This document shows, piece by piece, positions 44,531 through 53,437 of a stretch of DNA of 64,000 nt. Every line of letters begins with the position of its first letter. Positions within the stretch are counted from its first letter, which is position 1. Source of the DNA: Silicimonas sp. (lineage in GTDB: Bacteria > Pseudomonadota > Alphaproteobacteria > Rhodobacterales > Rhodobacteraceae); contig JAJEFO010000043.1 of the NCBI GenBank assembly GCA_022820365.1, forward strand, positions 1-64,000. Reading direction: 5' to 3'. The translations under genes were made by a program, and so were the position numbers. Below the pieces are notes generated by a model, which did no database searches, was not told the origin of the DNA, and saw nothing but the letters and a program-made list of their open reading frames with translations.

Positions 44531-44540
44531 TGGTATACCA
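44531..44540. promoter_or_regulatory. Palindromic GntR-type operator upstream of the oxalate operon
   Basis: TGGTATACCA is a perfect 10-bp palindrome 36 bases before the gntR start. It matches the TnGTATACnA style of FadR/VanR-subfamily sites. A weak TTGCAG-17-TATGGT promoter on the minus strand overlaps it. Confidence 0.6.
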
Positions 44541-44906
44541 TACGCCAGTGATTGCCCGCCTGCAACACCGGATCTTCGCGAAATTGCACAACTGGATTGC
44601 CGGTGGGCTTTCCGGCCGTCCGTCAGGTGCACGGCGTTGGTAGCCTTGATCTTGCCGACGTGAGTTGCGTCCGCTGCGGTCGGCTTTCCGGGCTGCGTTG
44701 GCAGCGGGACGGAACGCCGATTTCGCGCAGATTCCGTAATCGGGGGAGGCATGCCGAGTGCAATCCCGGGATACACAAACCGTTACGTCCGGATTCAGGC
44801 GGTGTGCCTGGACTTCAGCCAGCGTTGCTTTGCGCATCTGCTCAGTGTCAATGCCAAGGTGCAACAGACTTTGACGCCGAAGTCTGCGCTTGCGCGAGCA
44901 TCAATG
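44541..44906. other. Gap between gntR promoter and ABM gene
   Basis: No gene is supported. An open frame continues upstream from gntR through this region, but its text has no family resemblance. No terminator with a clear T-run was found. Confidence 0.35.
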
Positions 44907-45203
44907 TCAGGCGGTTGCGGATTTGCGGTGGAGAAATCGGACATGCTTTTGGGCCACGAGATTCGCAACGGCGGAGTCGAAGGTGCCAAAGTGGTCGCTG
45001 GCCAAATGTGTGTCAAAGGCCGCCCGATCTTCATAGACTTCATATAGAAAGATCTGCTCGGGGATTTCTTCGCATTGACATACGTCGAAGACGTGGCAGC
45101 CGGGTTCACTCGATAGCGAGTTCCTTGCCTGTTCCAGAATCAGCGGCAAAAACGCGTCTAAGGCTCCGGGGCGAACGCGAAATTCGACGGCAACAACGTA
45201 CAT
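44907..45203 (-). CDS. ABM-family small monooxygenase (YgiN-like)
   Basis: The 98-residue protein has the antibiotic-biosynthesis-monooxygenase fold pattern: YVVAVEFRVRPGALDAFLPL, SEPGCHVFDVCQCEEIPEQI and a central FLYEVYEDRAAFDTHLASDH. These ferredoxin-like dimers oxidise quinols or bind small metabolites without cofactor. It is the last gene of the acid-sugar operon, 9 bases after otnC; its job there is unclear. Confidence 0.85.
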   Translation of the reverse strand: MYVVAVEFRVRPGALDAFLPLILEQARNSLSSEPGCHVFDVCQCEEIPEQIFLYEVYEDRAAFDTHLASDHFGTFDSAVANLVAQKHVRFLHRKSATA

Positions 45204-45212
45204 GGGAGACCT

Positions 45213-45851
45213 TCAAAGTTCTTTGGGGAAACGACGCTTAAGGTCGGCGACTTGCGCCTCGGTCAGTGGCCGGGTTCGCAAGGTCTGAAGCGCCAGGAAG
45301 AGCTTCGCAGTCTCCTCAAGCTCTTCCGTCGCGTAAACCGCATCTTCCAATGACTTTCCGGAAACAACAGGACCGTGGTTTGCAAGAAGGACTGCGTGAT
45401 GTTCGCTTGCCATTTTTCCAACAGCGTCGGCGAGGTCCGCGTCACCAGGCGCGAAATAGGGGATCAAGGGAAGTGTGCCGATCCGCATGACATAGTATGC
45501 AGTCAACGGCGGCAAGACATTGGCAGGGTCGATGTCGTGCAGGCAGGACACCGCCACCGAGTGTGTCGAATGCAGATGCACGATCGCTCGGGCCTTGGGT
45601 CGGTGCTCGTACACGGTCGTGTGCAGGGCGGCTTCCTTCGTTGGCTTGTCGCCGCCGATGTGGTTGCCGCTTTCATCCAGCCGCGAAATCTGAGCCGGGT
45701 CGATATTGCCCATGCTTGACCCTGTTGGCGTCATCAACCAGCCGTCTTCCAGGCGAACCGAGATGTTGCCCGTTGCCCCGAAGGTCAGGCCGCGATTGAA
45801 GAGCGATCGTGCCAGGCGCGCGATCTGGTCACGATGCGCGGTTTCTCTCAT
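45213..45851 (-). CDS. otnC: 3-oxo-acid-sugar 4-phosphate decarboxylase (class-II aldolase family, OtnC-like)
   Basis: The 212-residue protein is of the class-II aldolase/adducin family. Zn ligands are visible in VHLHSTHSVAVSC and LLANHGPVVSGKSL, and the phosphate site in TFGATGNISVR and TPTGSSMGN. Next to OtnK, with a 4-base overlap, it should decarboxylate the kinase product, for example 3-oxo-tetronate 4-phosphate to dihydroxyacetone phosphate. Confidence 0.87.
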   Translation of the reverse strand: MRETAHRDQIARLARSLFNRGLTFGATGNISVRLEDGWLMTPTGSSMGNIDPAQISRLDESGNHIGGDKPTKEAALHTTVYEHRPKARAIVHLHSTHSVAVSCLHDIDPANVLPPLTAYYVMRIGTLPLIPYFAPGDADLADAVGKMASEHHAVLLANHGPVVSGKSLEDAVYATEELEETAKLFLALQTLRTRPLTEAQVADLKRRFPKEL

Positions 45852-47113
45852 GCCAGCAATCCGAAAGCATCTTCAAAAAAGGTCTCGCCACCGAAATTGC
45901 CGGATTTCAAAGCCAAGGCAATGGGCGCGTCTCCAATGGATTCCGTCCATGGAACACCAGGGACAATTTCGGGCCCGATGCGCAGAGCTTCGACGCCTAG
46001 GGCCGAGACCACCGCGCCGGATGTCTCGCCACCGGCCACGATGACGGTGCGAAATCCGTCAATTGAGAAGGACTTGGCCAATTCGCCGAGCGCAGCTTCG
46101 ACCAATTCTCCGGCGCGGGCTGCGCCGTACCTGGCCTGAATGGCCGCCACTTCCTCAGGTTCGGCAGAACCATAGATCAAGACCGGCTGATCTGCGGGTT
46201 GTGCCATTGCCCAGGCGGAACAATCGTTGACCACATCCTGTCCCTTGGCCAGCGCATCGACATCCAGCCTTCTCGCGGGCCAGAGGCTTGCCGCCCGCAT
46301 GATCTGAGCACGGGTCGCAGGCGAGCAGCTTCCCGCCAGAACCAGCTTTCGGCCGTGCGCAGCCGGCGGCGAGACGGGCTCGGCCAGACCGAGGCGTCCG
46401 GCCTTTCCCAGATTTCCCGGCAGACCCAGCGCGACCCCGGATCCGCCGCTGACGATGAGGTGATCACGTACGGCGGCACCGATGACGCGCAGGTCACTTG
46501 GCTCGATGGCATCAATCACGGCGTAGCGATGACCGGCATCGGCCAGCGCCGAAAAGGCCGCGCGAACCGCTTCGGGTCCCTTCCGGACCACTTGGAGCGG
46601 GACAACTCCGGCGCTTCCCCTTGATTGCCGCTCCATAAGCCGGACAACACTTGCATCGCGCATCGGCGTCAATGGATGCTCCTTCATCGAACTGTCCGAC
46701 AAGAGATCGCCCCAGACGAACAGATGTCCTTGGTAGACTGTGCGTCCCGCTGCCGGGACGGCCGGGCAGACCACGACAATCTTGGCGTCCGTGCGATCCA
46801 TCAAGGCATCTGTGATGGGCCCGATGTTGCCTTGGGGCGTCGAATCAAAGGTTGAGCAGTATTTCTCTATGACCTGTTCCGCACCTTGCGCAATCAGCCA
46901 ATCATAGGCGGTAAGCGATTGTTCGATGGCCAGATCTGCAGGGGCCGTCCGCGACTTCAACGCCACTACGACGGCTTCGGCATCGCCCGGGTCGGTGTTG
47001 GCGTTGGGTGCGCCTATCACCTGAACTGTGCGCATGCCTTCCTGCACCAACGTGTTGCAAAGGTCGGTCGCGCCGGTGAAGTCGTCCGCAATTGCTCCCA
47101 GGACGATTGCCAT
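45848..47113 (-). CDS. otnK: Four-carbon acid sugar kinase (DUF1537, OtnK-like)
   Basis: The 421-residue protein matches the OtnK/DUF1537 kinases: LGAIADDFTGATDLCNTLVQ at the N-terminus (substrate domain), YCSTFDSTPQGNIGPITDAL, and the C-terminal nucleotide domain with VIVAGGETSGAVVSALG and VPWTES. It phosphorylates a 3-oxo acid sugar at O4 with ATP. A decayed piece of a second copy lies at 58690-58850. Confidence 0.9.
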   Translation of the reverse strand: MAIVLGAIADDFTGATDLCNTLVQEGMRTVQVIGAPNANTDPGDAEAVVVALKSRTAPADLAIEQSLTAYDWLIAQGAEQVIEKYCSTFDSTPQGNIGPITDALMDRTDAKIVVVCPAVPAAGRTVYQGHLFVWGDLLSDSSMKEHPLTPMRDASVVRLMERQSRGSAGVVPLQVVRKGPEAVRAAFSALADAGHRYAVIDAIEPSDLRVIGAAVRDHLIVSGGSGVALGLPGNLGKAGRLGLAEPVSPPAAHGRKLVLAGSCSPATRAQIMRAASLWPARRLDVDALAKGQDVVNDCSAWAMAQPADQPVLIYGSAEPEEVAAIQARYGAARAGELVEAALGELAKSFSIDGFRTVIVAGGETSGAVVSALGVEALRIGPEIVPGVPWTESIGDAPIALALKSGNFGGETFFEDAFGLLA

Positions 47114-47116
47114 GTG

Positions 47117-48211
47117 TCAGACTTTGCCAACGGGCACTCGGGCAAGAACTTCGTTCGTGACCGCACGGGTGCCCATGTCCCCGCCGAACTCCATTGGGCG
47201 AAGTGCGTTCGCCACAAATCCCCCTTCAATGGCCTGTTCGATGCACTCTGCGGCGTCTTCGAGGCGCCTGTCGCCGGACTTTTCCGCCAGATAGTCGAGC
47301 ATCAGCGCACCAGAAAGGATCGCGGCCAGCGGATTTGCCTTGTCTTGGTCCATGATTTCAGGCGCCGATCCATGAGCGGGCTGAAAAAGGCCGATCTTGT
47401 CTCCAATCTCGGCACAGGCCGCCATGCCCATGCCACCAACGAGGCCACCTGCAAGGTCAGAAAGTATGTCGCCAAACATGTTTTCCATGACCATGACATC
47501 GTAGTCCCATGGGTGCCGGATCAGGTTCAATGCCTGGGCGTCAACGTAATTGTACTCGGTTTCGACTTCTGGATATTCCGCCGCAATCTCGTCGTAGATC
47601 TTCCGGAAGAAGGCCATTGAAGCGAAGACATTGGCCTTGTCGACGCAGGTCAGCCGCCCTGGCTTGCCGCGCGCCCTACGCTTTTGGGCCAGCTTGAACC
47701 CAAAATGCATCAGTCTTTCGGTGGTCGCCCGCGTGATTCTGAGCGTGTCACGAACCTCTGCATCTCCTATGACTTCCGCCCGCTTGTGGACGGCCGCGGA
47801 ATAGAAGAGTCCTTCGGTCGATTCCCGCAGAATGATCATGTCAATCGCGGCTGCACGCGGGTCAGCCAGTCGCAGGGGTGCATTTGGGTAAGCCTTGACC
47901 GGTCGGACCCCTGCATAGAGCCCAAAGATGTCTCTGAGACGTAAGTGCGGGCCGATCTCCGTCCCGTCAGAATGCCGGACTGATGGCAGCCCGATTGCAC
48001 CGAGAAAGATTGCGTCGGCTTCGCCTGCACGCGTTTCGCCGCCGGTTTCGATGTCCCGCCCGGTTTCGTCGAAGTACCTCGCGCCTGCGCGGATCTCGTC
48101 ATAGGTCAGCGCCGGAACGCCCGTTGCCGCAACTGCCGCATCCACGACAGCGATCGCCGCCTCGGCCACGTCCACGCCGATGCCGTCGCCTTTGATCAGG
48201 GAAACCTTCAC
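47117..48211 (-). CDS. Isopropylmalate/tartrate-dehydrogenase-like decarboxylating dehydrogenase
   Basis: The 364-residue protein is of the isocitrate/isopropylmalate dehydrogenase family: [48 protein letters not shown] with its catalytic Lys, the metal-binding [20 protein letters not shown] and [15 protein letters not shown]. The substrate is probably a hydroxy-acid sugar rather than isopropylmalate, since the neighbours are acid-sugar genes; tartrate or a branched acid is possible. It overlaps ltnD by 4 bases. Confidence 0.87.
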   Translation of the reverse strand: MKVSLIKGDGIGVDVAEAAIAVVDAAVAATGVPALTYDEIRAGARYFDETGRDIETGGETRAGEADAIFLGAIGLPSVRHSDGTEIGPHLRLRDIFGLYAGVRPVKAYPNAPLRLADPRAAAIDMIILRESTEGLFYSAAVHKRAEVIGDAEVRDTLRITRATTERLMHFGFKLAQKRRARGKPGRLTCVDKANVFASMAFFRKIYDEIAAEYPEVETEYNYVDAQALNLIRHPWDYDVMVMENMFGDILSDLAGGLVGGMGMAACAEIGDKIGLFQPAHGSAPEIMDQDKANPLAAILSGALMLDYLAEKSGDRRLEDAAECIEQAIEGGFVANALRPMEFGGDMGTRAVTNEVLARVPVGKV

Positions 48212-49104
48212 TTTGCGACGACCCTTCCAATGCGTGCTTCAACCAGTTTCGTGACAGCGGAGAAGTCATCGTCTGCCCAGCCCATGTCGACGCTGTCCTC
48301 GAAGGTCTTCACTATGGCGCTTAGGCTCGGGTAATTCGTTTCTGAATCGCGGACCATGTCGCGCGCCAGCCGGACATCTTTCAAGAGGAACTTGAGCATG
48401 AAGAGTGCGGAGAACTCGCCGTCGCGAATGCGTGGCACGCGGTTCTCAAAATACCGCGAATAGGCGAAGCCGGTGCCTTGGGTCACGATGTCAAAGAAAG
48501 TTTCGACATCAGCTCCTGTTTCAAGGCAGAGCCCCAAGGCCTCGGCCACTGCGACGGCATGACCCGCCACGAGGGTCTGGTGGATCAGCTTCATGTGGTT
48601 GCCAGCACCAGATGGTCCGCAGTGGCGGATGAGTTGGCCACATCGCGCCAGAACGGGTTGTGCACGCTCGAATGCCTCCGCCTCGCCGCCGACGACAAAG
48701 CTGATCGTGCCCTCGGTCGCCTGTTTGACCGATCCAAGCATGGAGGCGTCGAGATGACTCGCGCCCTTGGCTTTGAGCGCGGCATGGACTTGCTGAGTGA
48801 CGTCCGGGCCGACAGTGGAGCAATCGATGGTAATCGACCCCGGCCGAATCGCGGATGTGACTCCGCCTTCGCCAAGATAGACCTGCAGGCTGGATGCGTT
48901 GTCCGGAACGCAGGAGAAAAGCACGTCCGACGCCTCCGCGATGTTGGCAATAGTGCTGCAAGCACTGGCACCAGTATCGCCTGCCACACGGGCCGAGACT
49001 TCTGGGCTGACGTCAAAGACCAGCGTGTCTCCCGGATAAGCCTTCGCCAGTTGCGCAATCATGGGAGCACCCATGGCACCGGCGCCGATAAATCCCACCT
49101 TCAT
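48208..49104 (-). CDS. ltnD: NAD-dependent hydroxyacid dehydrogenase, LtnD-like
   Basis: The 298-residue protein is a beta-hydroxyacid dehydrogenase: Rossmann GFIGAGAMGAPMIAQLAK, substrate loop STVGPDVTQQVHAALKAKG, catalytic Lys in GAGNHMKLIHQTLVAGH. LtnD oxidises L-threonate at C2; related enzymes take other acid sugars. The next gene, otnK's neighbour, overlaps it by 4 bases. The family is clear; exact substrate is inferred from otnK/otnC. Confidence 0.85.
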   Translation of the reverse strand: MKVGFIGAGAMGAPMIAQLAKAYPGDTLVFDVSPEVSARVAGDTGASACSTIANIAEASDVLFSCVPDNASSLQVYLGEGGVTSAIRPGSITIDCSTVGPDVTQQVHAALKAKGASHLDASMLGSVKQATEGTISFVVGGEAEAFERAQPVLARCGQLIRHCGPSGAGNHMKLIHQTLVAGHAVAVAEALGLCLETGADVETFFDIVTQGTGFAYSRYFENRVPRIRDGEFSALFMLKFLLKDVRLARDMVRDSETNYPSLSAIVKTFEDSVDMGWADDDFSAVTKLVEARIGRVVAK

Positions 49105-49117
49105 TGAACTCGTCCCT

Positions 49118-50134
49118 TCACAGCCTTACCCAAGCTCCGGCTTCCGCCGACGCATAGATCGCGTTTTCCGCTTCGATCACTGGCAGATAGTCTCTGGCGA
49201 CGTTCTCGACTTCGGCGCTTCCCAGCACGGCCTGCACGACGTGATTTTGCAGGTGATATACGCAGTCGCCGCCAAAGCCCTCATGTGTGGAAGGTGGCAA
49301 GACTTCGCGCGAGGCCTGGTCGCCAAAGCGGCGAAGACGGACCGATCCGTCGCCCCTTAAATCAATGGTGCCTGCCGACCCCTCGATCAGCGCCTCGCCC
49401 ATGGTGCAGCGCGTGTTCTCGGCGGCATGGTCCAACATGCGATTCCCGTCGAACATCGCGCGCAATCCGCCTGCATACGAGAAGAGGATATATCCCGCAT
49501 CCTCGCCCGCAATGACCGGGTTCAGACGTCGCAAATCGGCAAAGACCGCCTGAGGCTCACCCATCAGGAACCGGAACGTGTCGACCCAGTGAACGGCGGT
49601 CTCATGAACCAGGAACCTCGGCATCTCCTGAAAATAGGGTTGCCGATCAAGATAGGCGCGCGGGCCTTGGCCGTCTCCGGGTCGCAGACGGAATGTCAGT
49701 TGCAGGGTGTCCCCGATGGCACCCTGATCGATCTCGGCCTTGATTGCACGATACCAAGGCTGAAAGCGAAAGTTCTCGTGGACCACGACGGGAATGCCCG
49801 CGGCATCGGACAGGCGCACGGCTTCGCGAGCTTCATCGAGATCGAGACAAAAGGGCTTTTGGCAAATGATCGCCTTTGGTTCGGCCTCAAGCGCCTTCTG
49901 GATGTAATCAAGGTGGGTGATTGGCGGCGTGATGATATCGACGATGTCCGGTTTGATCCTTGCCAGCATCGCACCAAGATCGTCGAAAGCGGCAAGCCCG
50001 GTTGCTTGTGCCTTCGTGATGTCGCGGTTGACCGAGGCGACCGGTTGCGCCCCTTCAATCCGGCCCCAAGCGTCATAGTGGAAGCGACTGAAATAGCCTG
50101 CTCCGACGCAACCGACACTTAGAGTTTGCGTCAT
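49118..50134 (-). CDS. Gfo/Idh/MocA-family sugar dehydrogenase
   Basis: The 338-residue protein has an N-terminal NAD-binding fold (SVGCVGAGYFSRFHYDAWGR) and the family's EKP-type motif varied to CQKPFCLDLDEA, with HENFRFQPWYRAI and VHETAVHWVDTFRFL as probable catalytic region. The frame opens at 50170, but the Met at 50134 overlaps the lactonase stop by 4 bases and is preferred. A dehydrogenase next to an SMP-30 lactonase suggests oxidation of an aldose to a lactone. D-apiose dehydrogenase (ApsD) is of this family. Confidence 0.87.
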   Translation of the reverse strand: MTQTLSVGCVGAGYFSRFHYDAWGRIEGAQPVASVNRDITKAQATGLAAFDDLGAMLARIKPDIVDIITPPITHLDYIQKALEAEPKAIICQKPFCLDLDEAREAVRLSDAAGIPVVVHENFRFQPWYRAIKAEIDQGAIGDTLQLTFRLRPGDGQGPRAYLDRQPYFQEMPRFLVHETAVHWVDTFRFLMGEPQAVFADLRRLNPVIAGEDAGYILFSYAGGLRAMFDGNRMLDHAAENTRCTMGEALIEGSAGTIDLRGDGSVRLRRFGDQASREVLPPSTHEGFGGDCVYHLQNHVVQAVLGSAEVENVARDYLPVIEAENAIYASAEAGAWVRL

Positions 50135-51111
50135 GCGAAAACCTCTTGCGAAGACTTGGTCCAATTCCAATGGAATGGCCTCAGACCTGCAAAGTGCGAT
50201 CGAAATGTTGCGATGTCTTCGCCCAAGAGGCAGCCAAGAAAGACCGTTTTCAGTTCAGCCCCGCCAAACGCCGCGCTGGAGATATTATTGAGCCGCTGGC
50301 CAAAGGTTCGGTCCAGGTGAGGTCGGCTCATCTCACCGGCCAGATAGGCTTTTTCTACACCTGCAAGGTCGTCCGGCGTGGCGTCCTCAAGCAGAATTTC
50401 CTGACGACCGACGGCGTCGACCCGAATTACACGGTTGCTGACAATCGACGTGATCCAGATGCCGCCCTCTGTGTCAAATGTCAGCCCGTCAGGAAAGGTG
50501 CCCGGACCAAACTCGGCCATCGTGGTCTTGTTCGACAAGCTCCCGTCACTATCGACGTCAAAGCGCGTCAATCGCCGGGCGAAGGTTTCGTTCACGTAGA
50601 GCCGCCCGTTCACGGGATGGATCAGGCATTCGTTGGCGTACCCGAGGCCCTCCGCAACGATCCGTGCTTCCGCATTGTCTACCAGCACAACGAACCCATC
50701 GTCACAATCGGGTCGGTAACCAAGATTGCGTGGCTGCCGTCGCGTGCTGACTGTCACCCAGACACGCCGCTGCCCATCAATGTGGACGTAGTTGGTGGGC
50801 GGCAGGGGTGCACGGTCAACTTCGAGAAGCTCAGGGGCAAGCGAGCCGTCAGGAGCCAGCCGATATACACCGCCGTCGGATTCGCCTAGATGTGCCAGCA
50901 GCCAGCCGCCGTCCGGCAAAATCGCGATCCCGTTCGGCTTGGGCTTGAACTTTCCTCGGGCCAAGATTGTCCGTTGTCTTCCATCAGGTGCAATCAAGGT
51001 CACGCCGCCCCGCCAATCAGCAACATGCAGCACCCCGTCCGAGGTGCAAAGCACGCACTCGGGGCGGGCCAGTTCAGCGCCAACAGATTGCAGTTGATCG
51101 AGTGCGATCAT
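50131..51111 (-). CDS. SMP-30/gluconolactonase-family lactonase
   Basis: The 326-residue protein is a six-bladed beta-propeller of the SMP-30 family: GAELARPECVLCTSDGVLHV, NGIAILPDGGWLLAH, PTNYVHIDGQRRVWVTVSTR and FPDGLTFDTEGGIWIT. It should hydrolyse a sugar lactone using a divalent metal. Starts at 51183 and 51144 are possible; the Met at 51111 (MIALDQLQSVG) begins the conserved part, but no strong ribosome site distinguishes them. It is the first gene of the operon. Confidence 0.85.
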   Translation of the reverse strand: MIALDQLQSVGAELARPECVLCTSDGVLHVADWRGGVTLIAPDGRQRTILARGKFKPKPNGIAILPDGGWLLAHLGESDGGVYRLAPDGSLAPELLEVDRAPLPPTNYVHIDGQRRVWVTVSTRRQPRNLGYRPDCDDGFVVLVDNAEARIVAEGLGYANECLIHPVNGRLYVNETFARRLTRFDVDSDGSLSNKTTMAEFGPGTFPDGLTFDTEGGIWITSIVSNRVIRVDAVGRQEILLEDATPDDLAGVEKAYLAGEMSRPHLDRTFGQRLNNISSAAFGGAELKTVFLGCLLGEDIATFRSHFAGLRPFHWNWTKSSQEVFA

Positions 51112-51204
51112 GACGAATCCAGTTTGAGAGAACACCAAATTCATTCCCAGCCGCACCCTGCGTCGCGTGACGCCCGGTAGCAAGTCCGAACCGATAATCC
51201 TTAG

Positions 51205-51219
51205 TTTAGCCTTGCTAAA
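51205..51219. promoter_or_regulatory. Palindrome upstream of the acid-sugar operon, LysR-type
   Basis: TTTAGC-CTT-GCTAAA is a perfect 6-3-6 inverted repeat with the T-N11-A spacing of LysR-type sites. It lies about 95 bases before the lactonase start, between it and the lysR gene. Confidence 0.5.
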
Positions 51220-51329
51220 TGAATCATTAGAAATTTGATATCAGAAGCCGCTAGAGTCCTTGAAATCAGAATTTTCCGCTGTCATAGATTAGAAGTTCTT
51301 ACGGAATGTCTTGTCGCGCTGGATCGGAA

Positions 51330-52301
51330 TCAATGGGAATGTGCCTTGGTCGCACCTGCGCCAAGCGACTCCAGAAGCCGAGATTTTTCCAGTTCATGGG
51401 CGTTTGCCTTCTTGTCGATCCAGGCGCCGAAGACAATGACGACCCGTCGGTTCAGATGCCGAGGCGGACATGTCAGCCAATAGGTCGGAAAAGTCAGGCT
51501 GCCGAGTTCCGGTGCCAGAGGGACCAATGCGCCGCTGCGAAGTTCGTTCAAGGCAAGCGTCGCTGTCTCCAGCACCACGCCAGCACCATCGCATGCGGCC
51601 TGGAGCGACATTGACGATCGGTCGAACTTCAGGCCGTGCGAAGTGTCGACATTTTCGAATTCGTTCTCAGTCATCCACTCGCTCCACGATATCGCTGCCT
51701 TTACCGTGTGAATGAGCCGGGTTCTTTCGAGCACGGTTTGCACGCCGGATTCGCGGGCCGCCGCCGCGAACTTCGGAGTGCAAAGTGGCAGGACACGTTC
51801 CACGACCAGCGCCTTGGCGTGCAACCCAATCGGCGTGCGCATGCCGTAGCGGATCTCAAGATCGACATTCTCCTTCTCGAAATCGGTCAGTTCGGAAGTG
51901 GCGTCGACATGCAGATCGATGCCCGGATTTTCAGCAATGAAGTCCGTAACCAAAGGTCCCAGCCAACGCACTCCGAAACTTGCGGCCACCCGGATGCGCA
52001 GACTGCGATGTTCGCGCTTCTGGGACACGCGGGTTTGTGCATTACGCAAGAGCCCAAGAGCCTCGGTCGCCGACTCGTAGAGCCTCTCGCCCTGCTCGGT
52101 AAGGATCAGGCGCCGCTTCACCCTGCGAAACAGCAAGACCCCCATTTGTTCTTCGAGCGCCTTTATCTGCTGGCTTACGGCCGAAGGCGAAACCGAAAGC
52201 TCGGATGCTGCGAGGTTGACACGGCTGCGTCTCGCCACGGCCTCGAAATACGTGATGGCGTTGAGGTTGGGAGGACGTGGAGGCGGCCGATCCGGTGTCA
52301 T
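51330..52301 (-). CDS. LysR-family regulator (GcvA type)
   Basis: The 323-residue protein has the N-terminal winged helix (NAITYFEAVARRSRVNLAAS, then ELSVSPSAVSQQIKALEEQM and LLFRRVKRRLILTEQGERLY) and a periplasmic-binding-like effector domain (LRIRVAASFGVRWLGPLVTD). It resembles GcvA. The ATG at 52301 is used; a TTG two codons earlier is possible. It sits between the acid-sugar operon and the divergent TRAP genes, so it likely controls both. Confidence 0.88.
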   Translation of the reverse strand: MTPDRPPPRPPNLNAITYFEAVARRSRVNLAASELSVSPSAVSQQIKALEEQMGVLLFRRVKRRLILTEQGERLYESATEALGLLRNAQTRVSQKREHRSLRIRVAASFGVRWLGPLVTDFIAENPGIDLHVDATSELTDFEKENVDLEIRYGMRTPIGLHAKALVVERVLPLCTPKFAAAARESGVQTVLERTRLIHTVKAAISWSEWMTENEFENVDTSHGLKFDRSSMSLQAACDGAGVVLETATLALNELRSGALVPLAPELGSLTFPTYWLTCPPRHLNRRVVIVFGAWIDKKANAHELEKSRLLESLGAGATKAHSH

Positions 52302-52446
52302 GACCAAAGGTAAACAAATATATCAAGACTTGTAAAGCACGGCTTCATAATCAATTAAGAAATCCAATTTGTCCAAGCCAAATGCACCGAATAAATAAAG
52401 AAATGCTTCATCAATACGCACGCGCATGTAAGGGAGAAAAAATCCG

Positions 52447-53427
52447 ATGAAATTCAAACCTATCAGTCTGGCCTTGGCCGCCGCGGTCGCACTCGCAGCG
52501 CCGCTTCAGGCCGAAGAGCTTGTGATCGGCACCAACGGCAAGCCCGGCAATCCACGGGTGACCGGCGCCGAAATGTTCGGCGCTCTTCTGGAACAGGCCA
52601 GCCGTGGCAAGTACACGGTCAAGGTCGCACATTCGGCAACCCTTGGCGACGACAGGCAGATGTTGAAGTCCGTGCGCCTTGGCACGATGCACATGACCGT
52701 AAACTCCGACGGCCCGGTTGCCGAGATCGTTGCCGATCTCAACGCCTTTGGTCTTCCTTATCTCTTTTCGTCGTTGCCGGCGGCATGGGAGGTTCTCGAT
52801 GGCCCGATCGGCGACGGAATCGCGGCACAGTTGAACGAGAAGGGCTATGTCGTGTTGGCCTGGTGGGACAACGGCATCCGCAAGATCACCCATACGTCGA
52901 AGGCGATCGCGCATCCGGACGACATCAAGGGCATGAAGATCCGCACGCCACAGAGCCAGGTGACAATCGACGCGTTCACCGCGCTCGGCGCCAACCCGGC
53001 CCCGTTGGCCTTCTCGGAACTGCCCGCAGCGCTTCAGTCGGGTGTATTCGAAGGGCAGGAAAATCCGCTGGCCAACATCTATTCGTCGAAGTTGCACGAG
53101 TTGACGCCGTATATCGCCAAGTCCAACCACAAGTACGAAATGGCGCCGATCCTGGCCTCCAAGAGGTGGTGGGATACGCTGTCGACTGAAGATCAGGCAA
53201 TGATCCAGACGGCAATGGACGCGGCGACGTGGTACAACCGCGGCGTGTTCCTGATCGCCGACAGCGAATTGGAACAGAAGCTGATCGACGAAGGTGCCAA
53301 GTTCAACGACGTTGATACGGCGGCGTTCCAATCGGCGACCGCCGGCGCCTACGACAAGTGGGCAGGTGAAATCGGCGACATCGTTCCGAGCATTCAGAAA
53401 GCCGCGGCTGCTGCCGCAGCGCGCTGA
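52447..53427 (+). CDS. TRAP transporter substrate-binding protein (DctP family)
   Basis: The 326-residue periplasmic protein has a signal peptide (KFKPISLALAAAVALAAPLQ, cleavage after AEE region), then KGMKIRTPQSQVTIDAFTAL and GVFEGQENPLANIYSSKLHE, which hold the conserved carboxylate-binding Arg of DctP proteins. AAGGGAG precedes the ATG. With the two membrane genes downstream it imports an organic acid by Na+-coupled TRAP transport. The neighbouring catabolic genes point to an acid sugar. Confidence 0.9.
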   Translation: MKFKPISLALAAAVALAAPLQAEELVIGTNGKPGNPRVTGAEMFGALLEQASRGKYTVKVAHSATLGDDRQMLKSVRLGTMHMTVNSDGPVAEIVADLNAFGLPYLFSSLPAAWEVLDGPIGDGIAAQLNEKGYVVLAWWDNGIRKITHTSKAIAHPDDIKGMKIRTPQSQVTIDAFTALGANPAPLAFSELPAALQSGVFEGQENPLANIYSSKLHELTPYIAKSNHKYEMAPILASKRWWDTLSTEDQAMIQTAMDAATWYNRGVFLIADSELEQKLIDEGAKFNDVDTAAFQSATAGAYDKWAGEIGDIVPSIQKAAAAAAAR

Positions 53428-53437
53428 TCCTCCCGCC

